Source: DYMC01 sp035406705
GTDB taxonomy: Bacteria > Verrucomicrobiota > Lentisphaeria > Victivallales > GWF2-50-93
Assembly (NCBI GenBank): GCA_964426675.1
Contig: CAYRRM010000006.1
Coordinates: 40,125 to 104,124 of the forward strand
Direction: 5' to 3'
Length of the DNA stretch: 64,000 nucleotides
Of the stretch, positions 27,401 to 35,696 are shown piece after piece. Every line of letters starts with the position of its first letter. Position 1 is the first letter of the stretch. Under the pieces are notes generated by a model. That model ran no database searches. It saw only the letters and a program-made list of their open reading frames with translations, and had not been told where the DNA came from. Made by a program: the position numbers and the translations under genes.

Positions 27401-27504
27401 GAAAGACCCAACTTTTTATAGGAATTCATCCCATAAAGAACTATTACAATTATTATGCAGAGCGTTGCAATTGGTCTTTTTACTGAAAAATTACTTAACA
27501 ACAT
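24436..27504 (-). CDS. RND efflux pump subunit (HAE1/AcrB type)
   Basis: This 1022-residue inner-membrane protein has the two-fold RND architecture: TM1 at the start (FSVKRPIATLCIIIVIVLYG), a large periplasmic domain, TM2-6 near residues 335-500, the second domain, and TM8-12 at 850-1015. LSMMGLLGFVMLIGIVVNNA and PEIDVPYVTVTTIYPGANPE are typical signatures. In TM4, where AcrB-type pumps have VDDAIVVVEN, this protein reads VTNSIVVIEN, so both proton-relay aspartates are absent. In TM10 the AcrB lysine position is Asn, as in many HAE1 relatives. It lies in an operon with an adaptor protein, a TetR regulator and a TolC. Substrates are unknown. Confidence 0.93.
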   Translation of the reverse strand: MLLSNFSVKRPIATLCIIIVIVLYGMNSYKKLGLSIMPEIDVPYVTVTTIYPGANPEVIEVDVAKKIEDAVSQIEGLKHITSTCMDNLCLNILEFDLSVDVDVAAVDVREKINLIKNDFPSNVEEPKIVKFDVNSLPVVSLMLTSDMPLDMLYDYAQEYLSNYFSTIPGVAEVQLAGGDSLELHIVVDKKKLASTGITLSDVIARVKANNVKIPAGTIKQGRQEYNITMDSEMKSIKQFKELEIANIDGKRIYLKDIAELQMTSKEKRTLAFFNGQSAVSMKIVKKGKANSVEVVNRVKKRLEELQKNSLIPGSVKVNWFVDEAKFTEASVVDAFQSVVLGIILTGIILFIFLHEIRSTLIVAVTMPVSIIFTFGVMRLFGYTLNNPTLLALGTSVGTLVTNSIVVIENIFVKLADSSPEKAAIEGTSEVALPVFASAMTNVVVFVPIALMSSIIGKYFAPFAVTMTAATLISLFVSFTLTPLLASKFLQNKMSEHKYFMRKYTEYWNKYYEKTEKAYYNFLKDNSSKSFLFSTFSILLLLLTLIFVAPKVGLSFFPENDKGEFILKLEFPTDTNLNANVSQTLNVEREIRKLPEVISTAITCGKVQGIIGQVSEGVFLSEIYVKTTDKNRRKMNLDEMKTMFRNFLNKKTNFKATVNVPSPVGGSSSQVEIEISGNEQKTLERLALQVEKTLKNSAILTDVDTNIRPGKPELKLLPENAILKELNLDSYYIGELTRCAVDGIKAGTYKIGDRSFDIRVITKEMNSINDIKNINFFSRNNTPINIDSVTKKLLDKIPIQIVRVDKRKTAKIYANPLPSVPLETAANFAKQNISQILPGGYTLRFAGQIEKMKEGQADFLFVIVSAIILTYLLIAASIESWTQPIMIMATVPLALIGLFIALYFAGMSLSMMGLLGFVMLIGIVVNNAILIIDEVNSLSISGYNNEDIVFQASRRVFRPIIMSSIATVVGIIPMAFGKGLGSELRSSCGMGILGGLISSTVLSLFIIPIVYNSLFIKKQRQKK
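25020..25034. repeat. Iterated palindrome copy (TTGCGAAATTCGCAG)
   Basis: Exact core in the RND pump gene, encoding A-N-F-A on the minus strand. Confidence 0.75.
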
Positions 27505-27522
27505 AAAGATTATTCCAATTTT

Positions 27523-28674
27523 TTATTTAGATTCTGATATTATTTTTACTTTATCGCCACTAGCAAGTAATGCCTGGCCTTCAGATACTATTTTCAGATT
27601 GCGGATTTCAGGTTCAACTATTTCTACCATATCTCCATGCTCTATCCCTGTTTTTACTTCAATTTCCTCAGCAATATTATTATTAATTTTGAAAATTGTT
27701 TTTACTCCTTTATTTTTTTCAAGTATTGTATTAGATGGTATACCGATAGCATTTTTCCTTTCAGTAATAATCTCAATTAGGCAAAGACTTCCACTAATGA
27801 AATTTTTATTTGGAGGGATTTTTATTTTAATTTTGAATGTTCTGGTTTTTGTATCTATATCCGCAGATTTATAGGAAATTTTCTCTTCTTCACAAACGTT
27901 TCCTGATTTTATTCTAGCTATCGTTTCACCAGGCTTAATGTAAGGATAAAATTCCGATGATAAATACGCAACGGCCTCCAAATTCTCATCATTTTGAATA
28001 CGTATGACTTTATCTCCGATTTTAAGAAATTCACCTTCCTCTTTATATTTAGTTGTAACAACTCCATCAAATAGTGCCATTTCACTGGAATCATTGAGTT
28101 CCTTTCGGGCTATTTCAAGATTAGTTTTAGCCCTATCTCTGTTTGCCACTGAAATTGCAACAATTGCTTCTGCCTGGTTGAAATTTGCATGAGTTTTTTT
28201 CCAGTTGAGTTCGTAATTTTCGAACCTGTCCTGAGATATTGCCTGCTGTTGAATGAGTTCTTTTGCTCTCTGATAATCTAAATTTGCTTTATCAAGTGTT
28301 ATTCTTAATATCTCCAGATCAAGTTGGGCTTTTTTGAGATTCGCTTCAGCAACTTTTAATTCCTCTTCCGCGGACTTAAATTTGTTTTCTGCTTTTACTT
28401 TATCGATTTGAAAAAGGACTTCCCCTTTTTTAAATTTTTCCCCTTCATTTACGAATCTTCTCTCAAGAACGCCTTCAATTCGAGCAGAAATATCAGCATA
28501 TTCAACTGGCTCAATATTTCCAAAGACCTTTATAATATTTTCAAACAGTTTTTCTTGGGGGGTTATACATTCTACTGAGATTATCTTCTCTTCTTTTATA
28601 TTATCATTCTTTGAACAAGACACAAATATTGCAAAAATACAATAAATAAAAAATATAAATCGGCTTAATCTCAT
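27523..28674 (-). CDS. RND periplasmic adaptor (membrane fusion) lipoprotein
   Basis: The chosen ATG at 28674 shares its A with the TAA of the TetR gene and gives 383 residues; an upstream in-frame ATG at 28713 lies inside the TetR gene. The start is a lipoprotein signal (FAIFVSC, Cys at residue 20). The half-motifs of the lipoyl fold (GVLERRFVNEGEKFKKGEVLF and MALFDGVVTTKYKEEGEFLKIGD) flank a coiled-coil hairpin of about 110 residues. A beta-barrel and membrane-proximal domain follow. It should bridge the RND pump to TolC. Confidence 0.92.
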   Translation of the reverse strand: MRLSRFIFFIYCIFAIFVSCSKNDNIKEEKIISVECITPQEKLFENIIKVFGNIEPVEYADISARIEGVLERRFVNEGEKFKKGEVLFQIDKVKAENKFKSAEEELKVAEANLKKAQLDLEILRITLDKANLDYQRAKELIQQQAISQDRFENYELNWKKTHANFNQAEAIVAISVANRDRAKTNLEIARKELNDSSEMALFDGVVTTKYKEEGEFLKIGDKVIRIQNDENLEAVAYLSSEFYPYIKPGETIARIKSGNVCEEEKISYKSADIDTKTRTFKIKIKIPPNKNFISGSLCLIEIITERKNAIGIPSNTILEKNKGVKTIFKINNNIAEEIEVKTGIEHGDMVEIVEPEIRNLKIVSEGQALLASGDKVKIISESK

Positions 28675-29315
28675 TATTTTTGTCTTTCCTTTTTGTTTTT
28701 TTCTTTTATCCATAAAATATTTTTTAAAACAGTATGTTTTACTATGTTTTTTATATTTTTAGAAGTAAAATCTGATTTTGGAAAGCATGCTCTTATGAGG
28801 GCTCTGGCATTCATATAAAAAACTGCTTCAGAAATCACAGAAAATATTTCAATGTACAGTTCATCTTTTTTCAGATTTTTCGGAAAATTCTTTTTAATCT
28901 GAAAAATAAGATTATCAAGAACTGGTTTTAAATGGGTCTTAAATATATCTTTAAAGACAGGAGAAGGATTCATTAACTCACGACTAATAATCATAGTCTT
29001 ATATTGATGAAAAGGCTCTTTACTCGATATATCAAGTAGAATTTCCTCGAGCCACTTTGTTAATCCTTCTCTCCAATCATTAAGCCGTGAAGATATTTTT
29101 TGAGAGTTATCTAAATTTATAATATGAATTCTATCTTTTTTCATTATATAATTAAAAACTTCTTTATACAATGTTTCCTTATTATGGTAGTGATAATTCA
29201 CAGCGGCGATATTTACTTTTGCATCACAACTTATACCTCTGATAGTTGTCTTTTCATAGCCATTGAGAGCAAAATTACGGCATGCTATTCTCATAATTTT
29301 TTCTTTTGTATTCAT
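28674..29315 (-). CDS. TetR/AcrR-family repressor
   Basis: This 213-residue regulator has a canonical TetR helix-turn-helix at residues 5-50 (KIMRIACRNFALNGYEKTTIRG, then VNIAAVNYHYHNKETLYKEVF). The AAVNYHYHNKE recognition helix and C-terminal domain resemble the CecR/YbiH (DUF1956) branch often linked to efflux genes. It lies within the efflux operon between tolC and the adaptor gene, and a double palindrome directly before its start (29320-29344) is a good candidate for its own operator. The ligand is unknown. Confidence 0.92.
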   Translation of the reverse strand: MNTKEKIMRIACRNFALNGYEKTTIRGISCDAKVNIAAVNYHYHNKETLYKEVFNYIMKKDRIHIINLDNSQKISSRLNDWREGLTKWLEEILLDISSKEPFHQYKTMIISRELMNPSPVFKDIFKTHLKPVLDNLIFQIKKNFPKNLKKDELYIEIFSVISEAVFYMNARALIRACFPKSDFTSKNIKNIVKHTVLKNILWIKEKNKKERQK

Positions 29316-29319
29316 TTTT

Positions 29320-29344
29320 AAACTAATGTTTAAAACAATTGTTT
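29320..29344. promoter_or_regulatory. Candidate TetR operator, double AAAC-N4-GTTT palindrome
   Basis: Two 12-bp elements with 13-bp periodicity, AAACTAATGTTT (29320-29331) and the perfect palindrome AAACAATTGTTT (29333-29344), end five bases before the TetR start codon. Binding here would block expression of tetR and the pump genes downstream while leaving tolC transcription largely unaffected. Confidence 0.55.
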
Positions 29345-29360
29345 GAAATAAATAAAAAAA

Positions 29361-30839
29361 TTATAACTCTCCTGAAGCTGATTTCAATTGAATAAATGCA
29401 TTATCAAGCGCAATAATGGAAGAAACGAGCTTTCCCTCAGCAGAGACAAGGTCATTTTGAGCTTCATTCAGTCTTGTGAGGTTTGCTGTTCCTGCTTTAT
29501 ATTCTTCCTCAACAAGATCCCTTGTTTTCTTTACTAATTCAAGAGTTTCTTTCTGTATTTTTACTTGTTCCTCTGCTCTAATATAGTTTTCGTATGCAAT
29601 ACGCACTTCTGCAACAACCCTTACCCATTGCTCATATAAGTTCTCCTTCGAACTGGCAAGCAGCGCCTGAGCTTCTCTCAAATCTGCGATTCTGCTTCCT
29701 CCGCTAAATATTGTCCAGTCAATAGATAAACCATAATTAAAGCTTCTATCTTGTGTTCTGGGCCTATACATATATCTTCCACTATAACCATCATCATTTC
29801 TTGAGTATCCCCAGAATGCATTAGCGGAGATAACAGGTAAAAAGGCTCCATATCTTTGCCATAAGTTGAATTTAGCAATTTCGAGAGCTTTCCTAAATGC
29901 TTCGAGGTCAGGACGATTTGCTATAGCCGACTCCAGATAGATATCAATACTGCTAAGCGTATCCTTTCTATCTTCTGGTCTTGAAAACTTAATATTTTCA
30001 GGAAGTTTAGCTTCTGAAAGTCCCATTAGTTCTGCAAGTACTATTTTGGAATTTTCGAGATTGTAATTTTCATCTGTAAGTACTGTTTTTGCCTGATTTA
30101 CGCGAATTTTAAAATTGAGCATTTCACTTAACGGCACTGTTCCAGCTTGATATTTGATTTCTGTTTCTTTCAAAAGAGATTCATTAAAAGCAATATCTTC
30201 TTTAGCTATCCTTATTTTTTCAAGTGTCAAAAGAATATTATTGTAAGCGTATACAACATTTTGAATTAATATCCTGCGTGCATCTCTATCAAGGGCTTCA
30301 TATTGAGAAGCTTCTTTTCTTGCTGATAGGACTTTCATTGTAGTTACGAGACCATTAAAGAGTTCCCATCGACCTCTTAATCCACCGGTTTTATTGGAAA
30401 AAATATTTCCACCATTATCACGCCCACTTCCTCCACTTGAGATAGGTACATACTTGTATTCAGTAATATCATACTCTGCAGAGATAGTTGGCAAATATTC
30501 AGAGATAGATGAATAAAGCCTTGCCCAAGCCGCAATCACAGAATGCTTTGCTGAACGATAATCGGGGTTGTTTGCGAGAGCTATGTTGGTGGCTATTTCA
30601 AGAGTCAAAGTCTCGATATTATCAGGTATACCTGCATGTTGTTCTCTCTTAATATTTTTGTACTCTTTTGATAAAACTGCATCAGGTATGGGCGCTGGAC
30701 TGTAGCAAGAATTAAAAATTAGAATAATGCAGAAAAAATATATTAGCAATCCTTTTTGATAAAAAAAGAGATGCCCAAATAATATGTCTTTTTTATTTTT
30801 TCTACTATATTTTGCAGAAAACTTTTTAAATACCTTCAT
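29361..30839 (-). CDS. TolC-family outer-membrane efflux lipoprotein
   Basis: This 492-residue protein has a signal sequence with a lipobox (IFNSC, Cys at residue 45) after an unusually long charged start. It also has the two OEP repeats, seen as long alpha-helical stretches with motifs such as LTLEIATNIALANNPDYRSAK and ESAIANRPDLEAFRKALEIA, and amphipathic strands (YGLSIDWTIFSGGSRIADL). EEYKAGTANLTRLNEAQNDL is the classic second-repeat motif. It should form the outer-membrane channel for the RND pump. It is the first gene of the minus-strand efflux group and is divergent from the LptF/G gene. Confidence 0.92.
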   Translation of the reverse strand: MKVFKKFSAKYSRKNKKDILFGHLFFYQKGLLIYFFCIILIFNSCYSPAPIPDAVLSKEYKNIKREQHAGIPDNIETLTLEIATNIALANNPDYRSAKHSVIAAWARLYSSISEYLPTISAEYDITEYKYVPISSGGSGRDNGGNIFSNKTGGLRGRWELFNGLVTTMKVLSARKEASQYEALDRDARRILIQNVVYAYNNILLTLEKIRIAKEDIAFNESLLKETEIKYQAGTVPLSEMLNFKIRVNQAKTVLTDENYNLENSKIVLAELMGLSEAKLPENIKFSRPEDRKDTLSSIDIYLESAIANRPDLEAFRKALEIAKFNLWQRYGAFLPVISANAFWGYSRNDDGYSGRYMYRPRTQDRSFNYGLSIDWTIFSGGSRIADLREAQALLASSKENLYEQWVRVVAEVRIAYENYIRAEEQVKIQKETLELVKKTRDLVEEEYKAGTANLTRLNEAQNDLVSAEGKLVSSIIALDNAFIQLKSASGEL

Positions 30840-30926
30840 TTATGCTCTTTATTTTTTCCAATTATAAATTAGATTATAGACTTAAACGATGGTCTTTAAA
30901 TTTAAGATATAGAAAAAAAAAGTCAA
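30840..30926. promoter_or_regulatory. Divergent promoter region, tolC / LptF-LptG gene
   Basis: This 87-bp A+T-rich spacer lies between divergent starts and must contain both promoters. A minus-strand TATAAT (complement of ATTATA in 30872-30880) is a possible -10 for tolC without a clear -35. No operator resembling the TetR palindromes is present. Confidence 0.35.
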
Positions 30927-32081
30927 ATGAGTTTTAAACAAAATAATACTAATAATACTATTGAAATTGTAAAACGCCGTTTTTCAGGTTTTCTCAAAAT
31001 AGACAGATATGTCCTGAAGGAGTTTCTTATACCTTTTACAGTCATAATGATAGGTTTTATAATTCTCTTTTTTATTGGAGATATATTTGATGATTTGAAA
31101 GATTTTCTTGACAATAAAGCACCTTTTTCGGAGATGTTTCACTATTTTCTGCTAAAAATGCCTGGTAATATAAGATTTATTATGCCTATATCAGTAATGC
31201 TTGCATGTATGTATGAAATGGCAAATTTTGGGAAAAATATGGAGATAGTTGCTATGAGAGCCTCTGGAATTTCAATACACAGAGCCTGCGCATCAATATA
31301 TATATTTGCTTTATTAATTGCAATTATAAATTTTGCCTTCAATGAATCAATTGTACCATTATCTGAAAAAAAAGCATATGAAATAATAAAATCCAGAAGC
31401 GATAAATATTATGTAAAAGGGCAGTTTGAAATGCTCAGTTACAGGAGTCCTGACTCGCTAAGAAAGTGGTTCTTCAGGGAATTTAGAGAAAATGCTCCAC
31501 AAAAAACTGCAATTCTAAAAAAATATAACAACGAAGGTATGCTTGAGTGGGATATTGAATCAGAAGAGGCTGTATACCTGCCAGGTCAGGGCTGGAAGTT
31601 CATAAAAGGCACATTCACTCCATATGATGAAGAAGGTTTTCTCCCGAAAAGAAGTGAAAAATTTGAAGAAAAAATTATTTCCAGAGAAATAGCCCCGGAA
31701 TCTCCAGAAGAAATGATAAATTCCATAAAGCCTCCAGAAGAGCTCCAGTCTATGATTATTTTGAATTTACTTACAAAAGTAAAAAATATATCCCCAAAGC
31801 TTAAAAATATATATAAAACAACTCTTTACTCACGAATTGCATTTCCATTTGCATCATTTTTAGCTGTCTTTCTGGGAATACCTATGGCTGCAAGGAATCA
31901 AAGAGGGGGAATTTTCCTCGCAATAGTAATGGCGGTTATTATAATTGTTGTATATCAACTTTCTTCACATCTTTTTCTTATATTTGGAAACAGAGGAATT
32001 TTACCTCCATTTTTTGCGGGATTAGCTCCGACAATGTTTTTTATAATTTACGGATGGTTAAATGCGTCTCGTTGTGAATAA
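30927..32081 (+). CDS. LptF/LptG-family LPS export permease
   Basis: This 384-residue protein matches the YjgP/YjgQ family: an N-terminal helix pair (LKEFLIPFTVIMIGFIILFF), the KMPGNIRFIMPISVMLACMYEM segment typical of the first membrane bundle, a periplasmic beta-jellyroll of about 170 residues, and three C-terminal helices (RIAFPFASFLAVFLGIPMAA onward). These permeases pair with the ATPase LptB to extract LPS from the inner membrane. The partner LptF/G and LptB are not in the window. The gene implies an LPS-bearing outer membrane. Confidence 0.88.
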   Translation: MSFKQNNTNNTIEIVKRRFSGFLKIDRYVLKEFLIPFTVIMIGFIILFFIGDIFDDLKDFLDNKAPFSEMFHYFLLKMPGNIRFIMPISVMLACMYEMANFGKNMEIVAMRASGISIHRACASIYIFALLIAIINFAFNESIVPLSEKKAYEIIKSRSDKYYVKGQFEMLSYRSPDSLRKWFFREFRENAPQKTAILKKYNNEGMLEWDIESEEAVYLPGQGWKFIKGTFTPYDEEGFLPKRSEKFEEKIISREIAPESPEEMINSIKPPEELQSMIILNLLTKVKNISPKLKNIYKTTLYSRIAFPFASFLAVFLGIPMAARNQRGGIFLAIVMAVIIIVVYQLSSHLFLIFGNRGILPPFFAGLAPTMFFIIYGWLNASRCE

Positions 32082-32102
32082 AATATGGAAATTTAAAAAA
32101 TT

Positions 32103-33608
32103 ATGAAAAACTCAGAAAATAAAGTATTGGCTGTAATCGATATAGGAGCCCATTCAATGCGTCTTGAAATAGCGGAAATCTCCCCCCAACAAAAGATCAA
32201 AACGCTTGAAACTCTATCGCAACCCATACCGATAGGCCGCGACGTATTTACAAAAGGCATAATAAAAGCTGAAAATTTTGCTCTTGCTGCTAAGATAATG
32301 AAAGATTTCGCTAAAGTTATGTCTGAATACAACATCTCTTCTTATCGCGCAATTGCTACAAGTGCCGTTAGAGAAGCAACAAATAAAGATATCTTTATAG
32401 ACAGAATTTTTATCGAATCAGGTATAAAAATTGAAGCCCTTGATAGTTCAGAAGAAATTCGCCTTATTTACTTATCTTTAAAAAATATTATAAGAGATAA
32501 AATCAACAATGCTCTTATTGCAATGATAGGAACAGGTTCTTCACATATTTGCCTCTATCAAAATGGATTACTTAAAAAAGCCGAAAGTTTCCGAATCGGA
32601 ACAATAAGGATATATGAAGAACTTGGACAACCCCTCAGTAAAAGCACTGTAGTGATAGATGACATAGTCGATTCTCTTTCCGAACTGCTCTTGCGGTCTT
32701 TCTCTGAAATTCCGCCATGTCTTATTGCTGTTGGCTCCACACCCCGAGCAATGCTTCATATAATAAACAAGAGTAGCAACCGTGAACTTGATATTCTTTC
32801 TATATCAGATTTTAAACAAATATCAAAAATAGCTGAATTAAAAAAACCTGAAAAAATTGCAAGCGAATTTACTATATCAGATCTGGATGCAGTTGGTCTT
32901 CTGCCATGCTGTGATATACTATCTAATCTTTTGAAGATAAGCAAAGCAGATTCTATTTACATACCTGAAACCAACACTCGCGAAGCAATAATTGAAGAAA
33001 TGCTGCGGGAAAAAACTGATGAAGACCCTTTCACTCAAGATATCATCTCATGTGCCAAATCTCTGGGAGAAAAATTCTATTATGACTCAAAACACGCAGA
33101 AACAGTAGCAAAATACGCCCTCGAAATATTTGATGAAATGAAACATATCCACAGACTTACTGAAAAAGAACGACTTCTCCTGCACATAGCTGCAATACTT
33201 CATGATATTGGCCAATTCCTCAATAACCGCCAGCATCACAAACACTCCTATTACCTCATAAAAAACAGTCAGATACCAGGGCTCTCAATGAATGATACTG
33301 AAATCGTTGCTATGATAGCAAGGTACCATAGACGAGGTCTCCCTAAAAAATCTCATCCGGAATATATGCAACTGGAAAGCTTTGAGCGGGTTATTATCGC
33401 AAAACTTGCCGCCATACTAAGGATAGCAGACGCTCTTGACAGATCCCATAATGCAAAATTCAACAAACTCAGGATAAAGGTAGAAAATAATAGAATTATC
33501 TTTTCTCCTGATACTATGGCAATGGAACAAACTGCTGAAATACTCGCTTTAAAGGCAAAGTCAGATCTCTTCGCTGAAACATATGGAATGAAAGTGGAAT
33601 TTTCATGA
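32103..33608 (+). CDS. Ppx/GppA-family phosphatase with HD domain
   Basis: This 501-residue protein has the ASKHA-fold start VLAVIDIGAHSMRLEIAE, the phosphate loop IAMIGTGSSHICLY and an ATSAVREATN segment, as in exopolyphosphatases/pppGpp phosphatases. A C-terminal HD-type domain is at about residues 330-480 (LLHIAAILHDIGQFL, with the H/HD residues). In other bacteria this arrangement hydrolyses polyphosphate or pppGpp. The canonical DIGGGS is altered to MIGTGS, so activity may differ. The stop overlaps the start of ppk by four bases, making a polyphosphate synthesis/degradation pair. Confidence 0.88.
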   Translation: MKNSENKVLAVIDIGAHSMRLEIAEISPQQKIKTLETLSQPIPIGRDVFTKGIIKAENFALAAKIMKDFAKVMSEYNISSYRAIATSAVREATNKDIFIDRIFIESGIKIEALDSSEEIRLIYLSLKNIIRDKINNALIAMIGTGSSHICLYQNGLLKKAESFRIGTIRIYEELGQPLSKSTVVIDDIVDSLSELLLRSFSEIPPCLIAVGSTPRAMLHIINKSSNRELDILSISDFKQISKIAELKKPEKIASEFTISDLDAVGLLPCCDILSNLLKISKADSIYIPETNTREAIIEEMLREKTDEDPFTQDIISCAKSLGEKFYYDSKHAETVAKYALEIFDEMKHIHRLTEKERLLLHIAAILHDIGQFLNNRQHHKHSYYLIKNSQIPGLSMNDTEIVAMIARYHRRGLPKKSHPEYMQLESFERVIIAKLAAILRIADALDRSHNAKFNKLRIKVENNRIIFSPDTMAMEQTAEILALKAKSDLFAETYGMKVEFS

Positions 33609-35680
33609 ATATGGATTTTAAAATTAATAAAGATTACTTTATCAACAGAGACTTAAGCTGGATAGACTTCAATTCAAGAGTTCTTGAAGAAGCTAAAAAC
33701 CAGAACCTTCCCATCCTTGAAAGACTTAAATTCATAGCAATATTTTCAAACAATCTCGATGAATTTTTTATGGTAAGAGTAGCCAGAATAAGAAAACAAC
33801 TTGAAGCAGGAGATAAAGGTACTGATTATTCCGGACTATTAGTCGATGAACAACTCAATATGATAAGAAAGAAAGTAAATAAATTAACTTCAAAACAATA
33901 TCATTTGCTTAACTCTCAAATCTTGCCAGAACTTCACAAAAAGGGCATTATAGTAATAAAAAGAAATGAATGGGATGAAAATGAACGCAACGAATATAAA
34001 AAAATATTTCGAAAGATGATTTTTCCAGCCCTTACTCCAATAGCAGTTGATCCAAGCCATCCTTTCCCCAATCTCAATAATTGCACAATAGAAATTGCCG
34101 TAAGACTACGAAAAAAAGACTCAAAAAAATTCGTATCCGCTTTTGTTGAAGTTCCATCTGTCCTCCCAAGATTTATAGCTGTCCCTTCAAGAAGATTTCA
34201 GAATGCAAATAAAGTCTATGCATATCTTGAAGACGTAATAATAGAGTTTATAGGAGATCTTTTCAATGACTGTCAAATAGATGAAGCTGTCCCATTCAGG
34301 ATTATAAAAGATATGGACCTCACTGTAGACGAAGAAGGTGTTGCTGATTTACTTTCTCATATTCAAAAGGAACTTATAAACAGAAAAACACGAGAAGCTA
34401 TTAAAGTTGAATTTATAAGGGATCAGCGTTCTTCCCTAGAAAAATGGATAATGGAACAACTTCACGTTGAAAACGATTGTAAATTTCTCGTTGATGGACC
34501 TCTGCATCTATCGAATTTTTTTGAACTTATCTCAAAGGAATCAAGAGCAGATCTGCTCGAAGCTGAATGGCCGCCAATCCCGTCCCCAGATTTTCCATCT
34601 AACGAAAGTATTTTTCAGTCAATAAAGAAAAAAGAGTATATTCCTTTGTTTTTGCCATTCCAGTCCTTTGAACCAGTAGTAAGATTGATTGAAGAAGCGG
34701 CAGAAGATCCAAATGTTCTGGCTATAAAACAAACTCTATATAGGGTAAGCGGAAATTCGCCGGTAATAACAGCACTCCAACGAGCAGCAGAAAATGGAAA
34801 ACAAGTCACTGTAATCGTAGAACTGAAAGCAAGATTCGATGAAAGTAACAACATAATATGGGCTAAAAAACTTGAAAAGTCGGGAGCTCACGTAATATAT
34901 GGTATGCCAGGATTAAAAATACACTGCAAAGCACTTATGATTGTAAAAAAAGAAGAAGGCAGTATAAAAAGATATTTACACCTATCTACAGGAAATTATA
35001 ACGATAAAACTGCGAAAATTTACACAGATATTGGATATTTTACTGCCGATGAAGACCTCGCATCCGATATATCAGCATTATTCAATATAATGACAGGATA
35101 TTCAGCCCCTCCAGAAAAGTGGAAAAAAATTGCCGTCGCGCCTTTTGATCTAAAAGAAAAATTTATCTCTTTAATAGACCGCGAAACAAGATTATCATCT
35201 CCACATAATCCAGGCAAAATCATAGCAAAAATGAATTCACTAGTAGAACCAGAAATCATAGAACACATTTATAAAGCAGCTTATGCAGGAGTGGAAGTAA
35301 ACCTCATCGTAAGAGGCATATGCTGTCTTAAACCTGGAATAAATACAAATAATATCAAGGTGATAAGCATCATAGATAGATTTCTTGAACATTCCAGAAT
35401 ATACTACTTTGCAAACGGAGGAAATCCAGAATATTACTTATCCAGTGCCGACTGGATGCCAAGAAATGTTTACAGACGAGTTGAAATACTTTTCCCGGTG
35501 GAAGACGAACACACCAGGAAAATTCTCGACCAAATACTATATTTTCAACTTAACGATAAAATGAAATCCAGACTACTACAAGCTTCCGGTGTGTATTCAG
35601 TGGCAGAAAATACCCCGGCTTTTGAATCCTTCAGAAGCCAAAAATTGACCTACGAATATTTAAAAAAAATGGGTCCTTAA
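33605..35680 (+). CDS. ppk1: Polyphosphate kinase 1
   Basis: This 691-residue enzyme reversibly transfers the gamma-phosphate of ATP to a polyphosphate chain. It has the N-terminal FINRDLSWIDFNSRVLEEA signature and ERLKFIAIFSNNLDEFFMVRVA, the SGNSPVITALQRAAENGKQV helix, and KARFDESNNI. It also has GLKIHCKALMIV, whose His near residue 440 is the autophosphorylated residue, and the late RGICCLKPG second-histidine region. Length and order match full-length PPK1. The ATGA junction with the Ppx/GppA gene shows coupling. A ZIP-type metal transporter follows after 16 bp. Confidence 0.95.
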   Translation: MNMDFKINKDYFINRDLSWIDFNSRVLEEAKNQNLPILERLKFIAIFSNNLDEFFMVRVARIRKQLEAGDKGTDYSGLLVDEQLNMIRKKVNKLTSKQYHLLNSQILPELHKKGIIVIKRNEWDENERNEYKKIFRKMIFPALTPIAVDPSHPFPNLNNCTIEIAVRLRKKDSKKFVSAFVEVPSVLPRFIAVPSRRFQNANKVYAYLEDVIIEFIGDLFNDCQIDEAVPFRIIKDMDLTVDEEGVADLLSHIQKELINRKTREAIKVEFIRDQRSSLEKWIMEQLHVENDCKFLVDGPLHLSNFFELISKESRADLLEAEWPPIPSPDFPSNESIFQSIKKKEYIPLFLPFQSFEPVVRLIEEAAEDPNVLAIKQTLYRVSGNSPVITALQRAAENGKQVTVIVELKARFDESNNIIWAKKLEKSGAHVIYGMPGLKIHCKALMIVKKEEGSIKRYLHLSTGNYNDKTAKIYTDIGYFTADEDLASDISALFNIMTGYSAPPEKWKKIAVAPFDLKEKFISLIDRETRLSSPHNPGKIIAKMNSLVEPEIIEHIYKAAYAGVEVNLIVRGICCLKPGINTNNIKVISIIDRFLEHSRIYYFANGGNPEYYLSSADWMPRNVYRRVEILFPVEDEHTRKILDQILYFQLNDKMKSRLLQASGVYSVAENTPAFESFRSQKLTYEYLKKMGP

Positions 35681-35696
35681 ATAACAAAACTCTTCT

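Noticed and set aside
28675..28713. Upstream ATG for the adaptor lipoprotein gene
   Set aside because: It would add a charged Lys-rich stretch before the lipoprotein signal. The ATG at 28674, overlapping the TetR stop as TAATG, gives a standard signal.
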